A stretch of 64,000 bases of DNA from Streptomyces sp. 1331.2 (GTDB lineage Bacteria > Actinomycetota > Actinomycetes > Streptomycetales > Streptomycetaceae): contig NZ_OBMJ01000001.1 in NCBI RefSeq assembly GCF_900199205.1, positions 1,178,001-1,242,000 on the forward strand, in the 5' to 3' direction. This document shows positions 33,493 to 42,056 of the stretch, in pieces. The notes under the pieces were generated by a model that worked only from the letters and a program-made list of their open reading frames with translations, was not told the DNA's origin and searched no databases. The first letter of the stretch is position 1, and every line of letters starts with the position of its first letter. Position numbers and translations under genes: made by a program.

Positions 33493-34413
33493 ATGGCCCA
33501 CGTGCTCGGTCAGAACCAGTACGGCAAGGCGGAGAACCGCATCGTCCGGATCTACCGCGACTCCACCCGGCACGAGATCAAGGACCTGAACGTCTCGGTC
33601 TCCCTCCAGGGTGAGTTCGAGGACGTCCACCTCACCGGGTCCAACGCCAACTGCCTCCCCACCGACACCACCAAGAACACCGTCTACGCCTTCGCCAAGG
33701 AGTACGGCATCGAGTCGGCCGAGGCCTTCGGCATCGTCCTGGCCCGCCACTTCGTCGACGACACCGAGCGCGGCGTCGTGCACAGCGCCAGGATCCGGAT
33801 CGAGGAGTACGCCTGGGACCGGATCAAGACGCCGGACAACTCGGCCCGCTTCATCGGCTCGGAGGAGGTCGGCCACTCCTTCGTCCGCAACGGCCAGGAG
33901 ACCCGCACCACCGAGGTCGTCTACGACGGTGAGACCGTCCAGGTCATCTCCGGCCTGAAGGACCTCATCGTGATGAACTCCACCAACTCGGAGTTCTGGG
34001 GCTACATCAAGGACAAGTACACCACCCTGCAGGAGGCGTACGACCGCATCCTCGCCACCCAGGTGACCGCCCGGTGGAAGTACGGCTACAGCGGCCGGGA
34101 CGGCGAGGCCCAGCCCAACTGGAACCGCTCCTACGCCCACGTCAAGCGCCACCTGCTGGAGGCCTTCGCCGAGACCTACTCCTACTCGCTGCAGCAGACC
34201 CTGCACGCAATGGGCACCCGGGTCCTCAACAACCGCGCCGAGGTGGACGAGGTCCGCCTCGAACTGCCCAACAAGCACCACTTCCTGGTCGACCTGGAGC
34301 CCTTCGGTCTCAAGAACGACAACGAGGTCTACTACGCCGCGGACCGCATGTACGGCCTGATCGAGGGCACCGTGCACCGCGAGGGCGTCGTACCGGTCAT
34401 CCCGGTCGCCTGA
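33493..34413 (+). CDS. pucL: urate oxidase (uricase)
   Basis: This 306-residue cofactor-free T-fold enzyme oxidises urate to 5-hydroxyisourate and H2O2. The active-site Thr/Lys region is LPTDTTKNTVYAF near residue 56 and the second T-fold repeat includes GLKDLIVMNSTNSEFWGY near 155. The C-terminal LPNKHHFLVDL and NDNEVYYAADRMYG blocks are typical. It lacks a peroxisomal-type C-terminus, as expected in bacteria. AGGAGCC precedes the ATG. Confidence 0.96.
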   Translation: MAHVLGQNQYGKAENRIVRIYRDSTRHEIKDLNVSVSLQGEFEDVHLTGSNANCLPTDTTKNTVYAFAKEYGIESAEAFGIVLARHFVDDTERGVVHSARIRIEEYAWDRIKTPDNSARFIGSEEVGHSFVRNGQETRTTEVVYDGETVQVISGLKDLIVMNSTNSEFWGYIKDKYTTLQEAYDRILATQVTARWKYGYSGRDGEAQPNWNRSYAHVKRHLLEAFAETYSYSLQQTLHAMGTRVLNNRAEVDEVRLELPNKHHFLVDLEPFGLKNDNEVYYAADRMYGLIEGTVHREGVVPVIPVA

Positions 34414-34708
34414 CCTCCCCCGCGACCGTGGACTCCGCCCGGAATCGCCGCACCCTCCGGCCCGCACGGGCCGGTCGAGTCCGGGCGGGCCGGTCCACCC
34501 GCAGGACCCGCACCACGTGCGCCACCTGTTTCGCCACCCGCACCATCCGTTTCTCCACCCCCACCCACCGGAGTTCGTGCCTGCCTCGCGGCGGCCGGCC
34601 CGGGGCACTGGAGAAGCACCCCGAGGGATCCTTGCTCCGCCGTCCCGTCCTCGGGGGTCTCCAGCGCCGCGGGCGCGCCGGGAGCCACGGGCACAAGAGG
34701 GGCTCGAC

Positions 34709-36169
34709 ATGGCACCCAGCAACACCAGCAGTACAGACGGCGGTTCCACCCCTGCAAGACCCCCTGGCCCGGACACGTCCACCAGCCTCCCCGGCAAGGA
34801 GTCCGGGCCGGGGATCCACCCCGTGGACGAGTTGCTGCCCCCGGTGAAGCTGGTCTCCACCGGACTCCAGCACGTCGCCGCGATGTACGCGGGAGTCGTC
34901 GCACCCCCGCTCATCGTCGGCGCCGGAGTCGGGCTCTCGCCCGCCGAACTCGCCCTCCTCATCTCGGCCAGCCTGTTCACCGCCGGACTGGCCACCCTCC
35001 TCCAGACCCTCGGCGTCTGGAAGATCGGCGCGCGACTGCCGTTCGTGAACGGCGTCTCCTTCGCGGGGGTCGCGCCCATGATCGCCATCGCCAAGGAGCA
35101 CGGACCGAAGGACGCCCTCCCGGTGATCTTCGGAGCGGTGATCGTCGCGGGGCTCCTGTGCTTCCTCGCGGCGCCGTACTTCTGCAAGCTCATCCGGTTC
35201 TTCCCCCCGGTCGTCCAGGGCACCGTGATCACCCTCATCGGGGTGTCCCTGCTCCCGGTGGCGGTCAACTGGGCGCGCGGCGGCTCGCCGAGCGCCCCCG
35301 GGTACGGCTCCATGCGGGCCATCGGCCTCGCCGCGATCACCCTCGTCGCGGTGGTGCTCTGCAACCGGCTGCTGCGCGGCTTCTGGCAGCAGCTGTCCCT
35401 GCTCGTCGGCCTGGCGCTCGGCACCCTGATCGCCCTCCCGCTGGGGCTGGCCGACTTCGGCGCGGTCCGGGACGCGAAGGTCTTCGCGCTCCCCTCCCCG
35501 TTCCACTTCGGCGCGCCGATGTTCGACGCGGCCGCGATCGTCTCGCTCTGCATCGTCATGGTGGTCTCGATGACCGAGTCCACCGCCGACATGCTCGCGC
35601 TCGGCAAGATCGTCGACCGCGAGGCCGACGAGCCCACCCTCGCCGCCGGCCTGCGCGCCGACGGCCTGGCCACCGCGATCAGCCCGGTCTTCAACGGCTT
35701 CGCCGCCAGCGCCTTCGCCCAGAACATCGGGCTGGTGGCGCTGACGAAGATCCGCAGCCGGTTCGTGGTCGCGGCCGGCGGAGGCATCCTGGTCCTGCTG
35801 GGGCTGTTCCCCGTGCTGGGCTCGGTCGTCTCCCTGGTGCCGCAACCCGTCCTCGGCGGCGCCGGGATCGTGCTCTTCGGCACGGTCGCGGCGAGCGGCA
35901 TCCGCACCCTCGCGGAGGCCGGCATGGAGTCCAGCTCCCACACCATCCTGGTGTCGGTCTCGCTCGGCGTCGGCATCATCCCGATCGCCGCGCCGACCTT
36001 CTACGACCCCTTCCCGGAGGCCGTCCGGACCCTGATGCACTCGGGGATCTCGGCCGGCTGCGTGATGGCCGTCCTGCTCAACCTGCTCTTCCACCACGTC
36101 GGAACCACCCGCCGGTCCAGATCCGGCCAGGGCTCCGGCGCGACGGTGCCGACGGCGACACCGTCCTGA
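34709..36169 (+). CDS. urate/xanthine permease (NCS2, NAT family)
   Basis: This 486-residue membrane transporter of the nucleobase-ascorbate family has twelve to fourteen hydrophobic segments. Substrate-site motifs are present: LQHVAAMYAGVVAPPLIVG near residue 50 and the NAT signature QNIGLVALTKI near 330. The preceding ATESTAD-like block reads SMTESTADMLALG. ATG 34709 follows AGAGGGG and removes an improbable His/Pro/Arg extension. It lies after urate oxidase, with 295 gene-free bases between, so urate or xanthine is the likely cargo. Confidence 0.92.
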   Translation: MAPSNTSSTDGGSTPARPPGPDTSTSLPGKESGPGIHPVDELLPPVKLVSTGLQHVAAMYAGVVAPPLIVGAGVGLSPAELALLISASLFTAGLATLLQTLGVWKIGARLPFVNGVSFAGVAPMIAIAKEHGPKDALPVIFGAVIVAGLLCFLAAPYFCKLIRFFPPVVQGTVITLIGVSLLPVAVNWARGGSPSAPGYGSMRAIGLAAITLVAVVLCNRLLRGFWQQLSLLVGLALGTLIALPLGLADFGAVRDAKVFALPSPFHFGAPMFDAAAIVSLCIVMVVSMTESTADMLALGKIVDREADEPTLAAGLRADGLATAISPVFNGFAASAFAQNIGLVALTKIRSRFVVAAGGGILVLLGLFPVLGSVVSLVPQPVLGGAGIVLFGTVAASGIRTLAEAGMESSSHTILVSVSLGVGIIPIAAPTFYDPFPEAVRTLMHSGISAGCVMAVLLNLLFHHVGTTRRSRSGQGSGATVPTATPS

Positions 36170-36245
36170 CCGGTCCGGAGGGGCGCGCCGCCCGCACACC
36201 GCCCGACGCGCGCCCCTCCCGGCCCTCCCCCATAGGAGTGACACC

Positions 36246-37631
36246 ATGGCAGTCCAGCCCCCGCCCGCAGACCAGCGGATCGTGATCGAGAACGTCGCGA
36301 TCGCCACCGTCGACGCCGACGACACCGAGTACGCCCGCGGCCACGTCGTCATCCTCGGCAACACGATCGAATCGGTCGGCGACGGCCCCGCCCCGGCCTG
36401 GCTGGACAACGTGGTGCGCCGGATCAACGGCGAGGGCCACCTGATCACCCCCGGACTGGTCAACACCCACCACCACTTCTACCAGTGGATCACCCGCGGC
36501 CTCGCCCAGGACAACATCCTGTTCGACTGGCTCGTCGCCCTCTACCCGACCTGGGCCCGGATCGACGAGAGGCTCGTCCACGCCGCCAGCCAGGGCTCCG
36601 CCGCCGCCCTCCTCAAGTCCGGCTGCACCACCGCCTCGGACCACCACTACGTCTTCCCCAAGGACGGCGGCGACGTCCTCGGCGCCTCCATCGAGGCCGT
36701 CCAGGAGCTCGGCCTGCGCTTCACCGCGCTGCGCGGCTCGATGGACCGCAGCAAGAAGGACGGCGGCCTGCCCCCGGACCACGCGGTCGAGGAGCTGGAC
36801 GACATCCTGGCCGCCTCCGAGGCCGCCGTGGACACGTACCACGACTCCTCCTTCGGCTCGATGCTGCACGTCGCCATCGCGCCCTGCTCGCCGTTCTCCG
36901 TCTCCACCGACCTGCTCCGCCAGTCCGCCGAACTCGCCCGCCGCAAGGGCGTACGGCTGCACACCCACGGCTCGGAGACGGCCGAGGAGGAGCAGTTCTG
37001 CAAGGAGCTGTTCGGCATGGGCCCGACCGACTACTTCGAGTCGGTGGGCTGGCTCGGCGAGGACGTCTGGATGGCGCACTGCGTCCACATGAACGACTCC
37101 GACATCGCCAAGTTCGCCGAGACCGGCACCGGCGTCGCCCACTGCCCGTCCTCCAACGCCCGCCTGGCCGCCGGCATCGCCCGGGTGCCCGACATGCTCC
37201 GGGCCGGCGTCCCGGTCGGCCTCGGCGTGGACGGCACCGCCTCCAACGAGTCCGGCGAACTCGGCACCGAGCTGCGCAACGCCCTGCTGATCAACAGGCT
37301 GCACGGCTCCCCCACCGCCCTGACCGGGCGCCAGGCGCTGCGCCTGGGCACCATGGGCGGCGCCCGGGTGCTCGGCCGGCAGAACGAGATCGGTTCGATC
37401 GAGGTCGGCAAGCTCGCCGACCTGGCGCTGTGGAAGATCGACGGGGTCCTGCACTCCTCGATCGCCGACCCGGTCGCCGCGCTCACCTTCGGCGCGCTGC
37501 CGCCGCTGTCGGTGCTGTTCGTCAACGGCAACGCGGTGGTCGAGAAGGGTCAGCTCACCACGGTCAACGAGGACCGGATCGCGCGCGACTGCGCCCGCGC
37601 CGCCCGCGAACTGGCGGCCCGACCGGTCTGA
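36246..37631 (+). CDS. 8-oxoguanine deaminase-like amidohydrolase
   Basis: This 461-residue cytosolic amidohydrolase of the AtzB/TrzN/guanine-deaminase group has metal ligands NTHHHFYQW near residue 74, HTHGSE near 240, AHCVHM near 277 and Asp in GLGVDGTASNE near 325. The HHHFYQWITRG and DHHYVFP patterns are those of bacterial 8-oxoguanine deaminases, which yield urate, rather than ordinary guanine deaminase. In this operon-like position behind urate oxidase and its permease, urate formation makes sense. Hydroxyatrazine-type activity cannot be ruled out from sequence. Confidence 0.88.
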   Translation: MAVQPPPADQRIVIENVAIATVDADDTEYARGHVVILGNTIESVGDGPAPAWLDNVVRRINGEGHLITPGLVNTHHHFYQWITRGLAQDNILFDWLVALYPTWARIDERLVHAASQGSAAALLKSGCTTASDHHYVFPKDGGDVLGASIEAVQELGLRFTALRGSMDRSKKDGGLPPDHAVEELDDILAASEAAVDTYHDSSFGSMLHVAIAPCSPFSVSTDLLRQSAELARRKGVRLHTHGSETAEEEQFCKELFGMGPTDYFESVGWLGEDVWMAHCVHMNDSDIAKFAETGTGVAHCPSSNARLAAGIARVPDMLRAGVPVGLGVDGTASNESGELGTELRNALLINRLHGSPTALTGRQALRLGTMGGARVLGRQNEIGSIEVGKLADLALWKIDGVLHSSIADPVAALTFGALPPLSVLFVNGNAVVEKGQLTTVNEDRIARDCARAARELAARPV

Positions 37632-37705
37632 CGACCCCTCCGGACTCCGGGAGCGCCCAGGGACGGTGCGCACCCGGACTCCGCGGGCCCGGAAGGGCTC
37701 ACGGA

Positions 37706-37744
37706 CTGCGGCCCCGAACCCACGGCGAGGGTTCGGGGCCGCAG
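37706..37744. terminator. terminator after the deaminase gene
   Basis: A perfect 16-bp stem CTGCGGCCCCGAACCC with a 7-nt loop is placed 75 bp past the stop, before the heptad repeat, between converging genes. Confidence 0.88.
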
Positions 37745-37761
37745 CGCGTTCCGGGTCGGCG

Positions 37762-37900
37762 GGTGACGGATGACAGGTGACAGATAACAGACAACAGCGA
37801 ACGGATAACAGATGATGAAAGTTGTCATCTGTCATCTGTTCGCTGTCGGTTGTCGGCCGTCAGCCGTCGGCCGTCGGCCGTCAGCTGTTGACCACTGTCA
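37762..37900. repeat. heptad palindromic repeat, locus 3
   Basis: Left heptads ATGACAG, GTGACAG, ATAACAG, ACAACAG, CGAACGG and ATAACAG lead through ATGATGAAAG to right heptads CTGTCAT, CTGTTCG, CTGTCGG, TTGTCGG, CCGTCAG, CCGTCGG and onward. The array ends at the stop codon of the converging minus-strand gene (37898-37900). Confidence 0.88.
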
Positions 37901-38299
37901 GGCCGTCCGCCCGAGCGTCGCCAGGTAGGCGCGCCAGCCGCCGTGGTGGGTGATCTCGCGGTGCACCCCGCGCTCGGCCTCGCCCCGGGCGAGCAGCATG
38001 GAGAAGCACGCGGAGCCGTCCTCCAGCGTGATCACGCCCAGCTCCAGCTCGCGCGGCTCGCCGGGCAGGACGTCGTCCCGCAACCGCTCCAGGCTGATGT
38101 CGTACAGCTCGCCCTCGATGGCGGTGTCGACGGTCGGGTCGGGCAGCAGCCCGGGGCAGACATCCGTGCCGCCGCTGTGGTCGATGGAGAAGAAGCGGTA
38201 GCCGGGGGCGGTCCTGGCGGGGCCGATCAGTGCGTCGGCGACCTTGGCGTGGAAGGGACCGCCGACCATCGCCTGGCCGTTGAAGAAGATGCGGGGCAC
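37898..38299 (-). CDS. allophanate hydrolase-related (gamma-glutamylcyclotransferase-fold) protein
   Basis: This 133-residue protein resembles the isolated C-terminal domain of allophanate hydrolase (AtzF). It shows FFNGQAMVGGPFHA at the N-terminus, APGYRFFSIDH near 31, an acidic IEGELYDIS strand near 62 and ELELGVITLEDGSACFSMLL near 85. The amidase half that does the hydrolysis is absent. Such stand-alone copies occur beside purine genes in actinomycetes; a role in urea/allophanate or ureide handling is inference. Start ATG 38299 follows GAGGAG. Confidence 0.75.
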   Translation of the reverse strand: MPRIFFNGQAMVGGPFHAKVADALIGPARTAPGYRFFSIDHSGGTDVCPGLLPDPTVDTAIEGELYDISLERLRDDVLPGEPRELELGVITLEDGSACFSMLLARGEAERGVHREITHHGGWRAYLATLGRTA

Positions 38300-38444
38300 G
38301 GGGTGAACTCCTCGGGGGGAAAAGACCGTTCCGCACGGCGACGAGAGGACAGGTGGATTCGTCGCCGTACGGAACGGAGTAACGGACCGCCGGAGTGCTA
38401 CGTCCTGGCAGGCGGCAGCGGTGGCGCCGGCGGATAGATTGGGC

Positions 38445-40124
38445 TCAGCCCAACAGGGGAAGCGCGGGGAGGGTCAGGAAGTCCGCGAACTCCTCGGCCA
38501 GGGCGACCTGTTCGAAGAGGCGGGCGGCCTCGCGCCAGCGGCCGGCGCGGTAGGTCTCCTCGCCCAGCTCGGCGAGGAGGTCGGCCAGCTCCGCGGCGAC
38601 CAGGGTGCGGACCAGCTCGGCGGTGGCCTTCTCGCCGGTGTCGGACAGCACGACCCCGTTGTGGATCCACTGCCAGATCTGCGAGCGGGAGATCTCGGCG
38701 GTGGCGGCGTCCTCCATCATGTTGAAGATGGCGACCGCACCGAGCCCGCGCAGCCAGGCCTCGATGTAGCGCAGGCCGACCTGGACGGCGTTGTGCAGCC
38801 CCGCGCGCGTGCAGGTGCCGCCGGCGCCGGCGATGTCGAGCAGTTGGGCGGCGGTGACCGGCTCGGTCGGGCCGGGGTTGTCCTTCTGGTGGGGCCGCTC
38901 GCCGAGGACGGCGTCGAAGGAGGCCCGGGCGACCGGAACCAGGTCCGGGTGGGCGACCCAGGAGCCGTCGAAGCCGTTGCCGGCCTCGCGGTCCTTGTCG
39001 GCCTTGACCTTCTCCAGCGCGGCCGCGTTGACCTCGGGGTCCTTGCGGCTGGGGATGAAAGCGGCCATCCCGCCGATGGCGTGGGCGCCGCGCTTGTGGC
39101 AGGTCTGCACCAGCAGGCGGGTGTAGGCGGCCATGAACGGCGAGGCCATGGTCACGCTGTTGCGGTCCGGCAGGATGTAGTGCTCGCCGGCGTCGCGGAA
39201 GTTCTTGACGATCGAGAACAGGTAGTCCCAGCGTCCGGCGTTGAGGCCGGCCGCGTGGTCGCGCAGCTCGTGGAGGATCTCGTCCATCTCGAAGGCGGCG
39301 GTGATGGTCTCGATCAGGACGGTGGCGCGGATGGTGCCGTACGGGATGCCGAGTGCGGCCTGGGCGTGGGTGAACACGTCGTTCCAGAGCCGGGCCTCCA
39401 GGTGGCTCTCGGTCTTCGGCAAGTAGAAGTACGGCCCGGAGTTGGGGTCCTCGGCACCCCTGGCGAGCAGCCGGGCGGCGTTGTGGAAGAAGTAGAGGCC
39501 GAAGTCGAGGAAGGCGCCGGCCACCGGGTTGCCGTCGACCAGCAGGTGGCTCTCGTCCAGGTGCCAGCCGCGCGGGCGGACCACGACGGTGGCGAGTTCG
39601 GCGGCGGGCTTGAGGGTGTACGCCTTGCCGGCGGCGGTGGTGAAGTCGATCCGGCCCTCGAAGGCGTCGATCAGGTTGATCTGGCCGCTGACCACGTTCT
39701 CCCAGGTCGGGGAGGTGGCGTCCTCGAAGTCGGCGAGCCAGACCTTCGCCCCGGAGTTGAGGGCGTTGATGACCATCTTGCGGTCGGTGGGGCCGGTGAT
39801 CTCGACCCGGCGGTCCTGGAGGGCGCGGGGGGCTTCGGCGACCTTCCAGTCCCCGGCGCGGACGTCCGCGGTCTCGGGGAGGAAGTCCAGCGTGCCGGTC
39901 GCCGCGATCTCGGCACGGCGGGCCTTCCTCCGGGCCAGGAGCTCCTGCCGACGGCCTTCGAAGGCGCGATGGAGGCCGACGACGAAGGCGATCGCCTCCG
40001 GAGTGAGCACCTCCTCCGCCCGGTGGACGCGAGGACCGGCGACAGTGACGACCGGAGCGGCGGTGGAGGCGGTTGGGGGTACCCCCGGCCGGAGGCTGGG
40101 GGAGGGTCCCTGATCGGTAGCCAT
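38445..40124 (-). CDS. aceB: malate synthase A
   Basis: This 559-residue malate synthase condenses glyoxylate with acetyl-CoA to malate. Blocks include [19 protein letters not shown] near residue 115 and [10 protein letters not shown] just after. RPRGWHLDE is near 185, [17 protein letters not shown] near 273 and [12 protein letters not shown] near 480. It is about 20 residues longer than usual at the N-terminus because a short G/C palindromic element lies in frame there (residues about 7-17). It is divergent from the AllR-like gene, with an operator and promoter between, which links it to allantoin-derived glyoxylate. Confidence 0.93.
   Translation of the reverse strand: MATDQGPSPSLRPGVPPTASTAAPVVTVAGPRVHRAEEVLTPEAIAFVVGLHRAFEGRRQELLARRKARRAEIAATGTLDFLPETADVRAGDWKVAEAPRALQDRRVEITGPTDRKMVINALNSGAKVWLADFEDATSPTWENVVSGQINLIDAFEGRIDFTTAAGKAYTLKPAAELATVVVRPRGWHLDESHLLVDGNPVAGAFLDFGLYFFHNAARLLARGAEDPNSGPYFYLPKTESHLEARLWNDVFTHAQAALGIPYGTIRATVLIETITAAFEMDEILHELRDHAAGLNAGRWDYLFSIVKNFRDAGEHYILPDRNSVTMASPFMAAYTRLLVQTCHKRGAHAIGGMAAFIPSRKDPEVNAAALEKVKADKDREAGNGFDGSWVAHPDLVPVARASFDAVLGERPHQKDNPGPTEPVTAAQLLDIAGAGGTCTRAGLHNAVQVGLRYIEAWLRGLGAVAIFNMMEDAATAEISRSQIWQWIHNGVVLSDTGEKATAELVRTLVAAELADLLAELGEETYRAGRWREAARLFEQVALAEEFADFLTLPALPLLG
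40074..40105. repeat. dispersed GC-rich palindromic element inside aceB
   Basis: The element contains GGGGGTACCCCC followed by GGCCGGAGGCTGGGGG. This type of element is familiar from intergenic DNA of many Streptomyces. Here it is in frame and encodes the [11 protein letters not shown] part of malate synthase. Confidence 0.7.
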
Positions 40125-40223
40125 GGGCAGGACACTCCTAAGCGGTTGAGCCTGGCGGAGGGAGCTCCGGTGGGAACTTCCTCGGGAACTTCCTCGATCG
40201 TTACCCGCCTGTCGGCGAGTTCG

Positions 40224-40278
40224 ATTCTGTAAAGTGGAGACTAGTTTCCGCGATACAGAATTTCAACGGTTTGTTGAA
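40224..40278. promoter_or_regulatory. aceB/allR divergent promoter with three nested dyads
   Basis: On the minus strand TTGAAA (40266-40261), a 17-bp spacer and TAGTCT (40243-40238) form the aceB promoter. The AllR-type dyad TTCAAC-GGTTT-GTTGAA is at 40262-40278. Two more dyads lie within: ATTCTGTA...TACAGAAT (40224-40231/40254-40261) and GGAGACTAGTTTCC (40236-40249). Confidence 0.7.
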
Positions 40279-40324
40279 GAGGTCGCCGGGACTCTACTCC
40301 TCCCCGACAGCGAAGGGAACGCCG

Positions 40325-41122
40325 GTGGTTGCGACCCCCGACACAGCATCGACGACAGGCGCCGACCGCGCGAGCGGCGGCGTGCAGTCCGTCGAGCGCG
40401 CCTTCCAACTCCTGGAGGCGCTGGCCGATTCCGGCGGCGTGGCCACCCTCAGCGAACTCTCCGGTAGTTCCGGCCTCCCCATGCCGACCATCCACCGCCT
40501 GGTTCGTACCCTCGTCCAGCAGGGCTATGTCCGCCAGGACACCGCACGCCGCTACACCCTCGGCCCCCGGCTGATCCGTCTCGGCGAGACCGCCGGCCGG
40601 CTGCTCGGCAGCTGGGCCCGCCCCTACCTGGCCGAACTCATGGAGGCCACCGGCGAGACCGCCAACCTGGCGGTCCTGGAGGGCGGCGAGGTGGTGTACG
40701 TCGGGCAGGTTCAGTCGCGGCGCTCGATGCGGATGTTCACCGAGGTCGGACGGCGGGTCCAGCCGCACTGCACCGGCGTCGGCAAGGCCCTGCTCGCCCA
40801 GCTCCCCGCGGAAGAGGCCCGCGCGATCCTCGGCCCCAACCCGCTCCCCGCGCACACCGAGTACACGGTCACCGACCCGCAGGAGCTGCTGGACCAGCTC
40901 GCCGAGGCGCGCGAGCGCGGCTACGTGGTCGACGACCAGGAGCAGGAGATCGGCGTCCGCTGCATCGCGCTGGCCGTCCCGGGCGCGCCGACGCCCACCG
41001 CGCTCTCGGTCTCCGGACCGGAGGCCCGCATCCGGGCCCTGGAGGAGCAGGCCGGGGCCGCCTCGCTGGTGCCGGTGATGCACCAGATCGCCGCCCGGCT
41101 GGGGCAGGTCCTCGCCCCCTGA
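40325..41122 (+). CDS. allR: IclR-family regulator, AllR-like
   Basis: This 265-residue IclR protein has a winged helix at about residues 20-80 (GVQSVERAFQLLEALAD, then GLPMPTIHRLVRTL) and a C-terminal effector domain with HCTGVGKALLAQL near 160 and the EIGVRCIALAVP block near 215. Divergence from malate synthase and the shared dyad in four glyoxylate/ureide promoters match AllR of S. coelicolor, the repressor of allantoin genes that responds to glyoxylate or ureidoglycolate-type effectors. GTG 40325 is chosen because AAGGGA lies upstream; the alternative TTG 40271 would sit inside the operator. Confidence 0.88.
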   Translation: MVATPDTASTTGADRASGGVQSVERAFQLLEALADSGGVATLSELSGSSGLPMPTIHRLVRTLVQQGYVRQDTARRYTLGPRLIRLGETAGRLLGSWARPYLAELMEATGETANLAVLEGGEVVYVGQVQSRRSMRMFTEVGRRVQPHCTGVGKALLAQLPAEEARAILGPNPLPAHTEYTVTDPQELLDQLAEARERGYVVDDQEQEIGVRCIALAVPGAPTPTALSVSGPEARIRALEEQAGAASLVPVMHQIAARLGQVLAP

Positions 41123-41285
41123 CGCTCCGTCAACCCGCCGCGTCGGCGGGCGGGGCCGGGACTCGCCCGGCGTCCTCCGTTCGAGCGGACGGCGGGCGGG
41201 TTGCACCCCGGCCGCGACGGCGGCTCCGCCACCCTGGTGCGGACGCGGCCCGCAACGGCGCGGGCCGCCGGAACGCGAGGGCAGG

Positions 41286-42002
41286 GTGGACGGCATGGAG
41301 CACCGGGGAGTGCACGGCACCGCCGGGATCGGCGCGGGGGGCGATACGGGAAACGGGAGCGGTTCGGGGGCCGGGAGGTTCGGCGGCGCCGGGTGGGTCG
41401 CGGTGGTGGCCGCGGGCTGTGCGGTGGCGGTGCTGGCCACCGGCCCGTCCTGGGCGCTGCGGCGGCCCGAGCCGCGGCCGGCCGTGGAGGTCGTCGCACC
41501 GGGCGCACCCCAGGCCTCCACCCTGCCGGCACCGGCCGAGACGTCCACGCCGCCCGCGGTGGCCGGGGCGTCCACCCTGCCCGTCGTGGTCGCCGCGCCG
41601 TCCCGCTCCGACCTGGAAGTGGTCCGGCTGGACCCGGACCCGGCGCCGCCCGGCGGCTCCACCACTGTCCACGCCTTCGTCGCCAACCGGGGCCCGGACA
41701 CCACCGCCTCCCCGTTCACGGTCGTGGTCACCCTGCCGAAGGGCGTCTCCGCCGAGGGCCCGTACTTCCCCCAGGACTGCCAGGTCGTGGCGCGCGGCCG
41801 GCAGGTGCGCTGCGCGTTCGGGGCCGGGCTGCCGCCGCTGGAGAGCGCGACCGCCCTCGTCCCGCTCCGGCTCTCCCCCGACCTGCAGCTCGGCCCCCTC
41901 CCCGGCGGCTCGGTCGCGGTGCACAGCGCGGACGACCGGGACGAGAGCAACAACCGGCAGCCGTTCGACGTCAGGGTCGTCGAGCCGACTGCCGGTTCCT
42001 GA
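41286..42002 (+). CDS. membrane-anchored or secreted protein with DUF11-like domain
   Basis: This 238-residue protein has a Gly-rich N-terminus, one hydrophobic segment (about residues 36-55), a Pro/Ala/Thr linker and a C-terminal beta-sandwich-like domain with DLEVVRLDPDPAPPGGSTTV and a final DDRDESNNRQPF. This last pattern is typical of CARDB/DUF11 extracellular domains. Either GTG 41286 or ATG 41295 may be the start. It is alone, converging on the GH16 gene. Function unknown; probably a cell-surface protein. Confidence 0.75.
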   Translation: MDGMEHRGVHGTAGIGAGGDTGNGSGSGAGRFGGAGWVAVVAAGCAVAVLATGPSWALRRPEPRPAVEVVAPGAPQASTLPAPAETSTPPAVAGASTLPVVVAAPSRSDLEVVRLDPDPAPPGGSTTVHAFVANRGPDTTASPFTVVVTLPKGVSAEGPYFPQDCQVVARGRQVRCAFGAGLPPLESATALVPLRLSPDLQLGPLPGGSVAVHSADDRDESNNRQPFDVRVVEPTAGS

Positions 42003-42011
42003 GAGCGGCTG

Positions 42012-42038
42012 GGCCCCGGGCCACGAGGGCCCGGGGGC
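42012..42038. terminator. hairpin between converging genes
   Basis: GGCCCCGGGCC and GGCCCGGGGGC form an 11-bp stem with one mismatch, in the 54-bp gap between the secreted protein and the GH16 glycosidase. Confidence 0.6.
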
Positions 42039-42056
42039 TTGCCGGACCGCGTTCGG

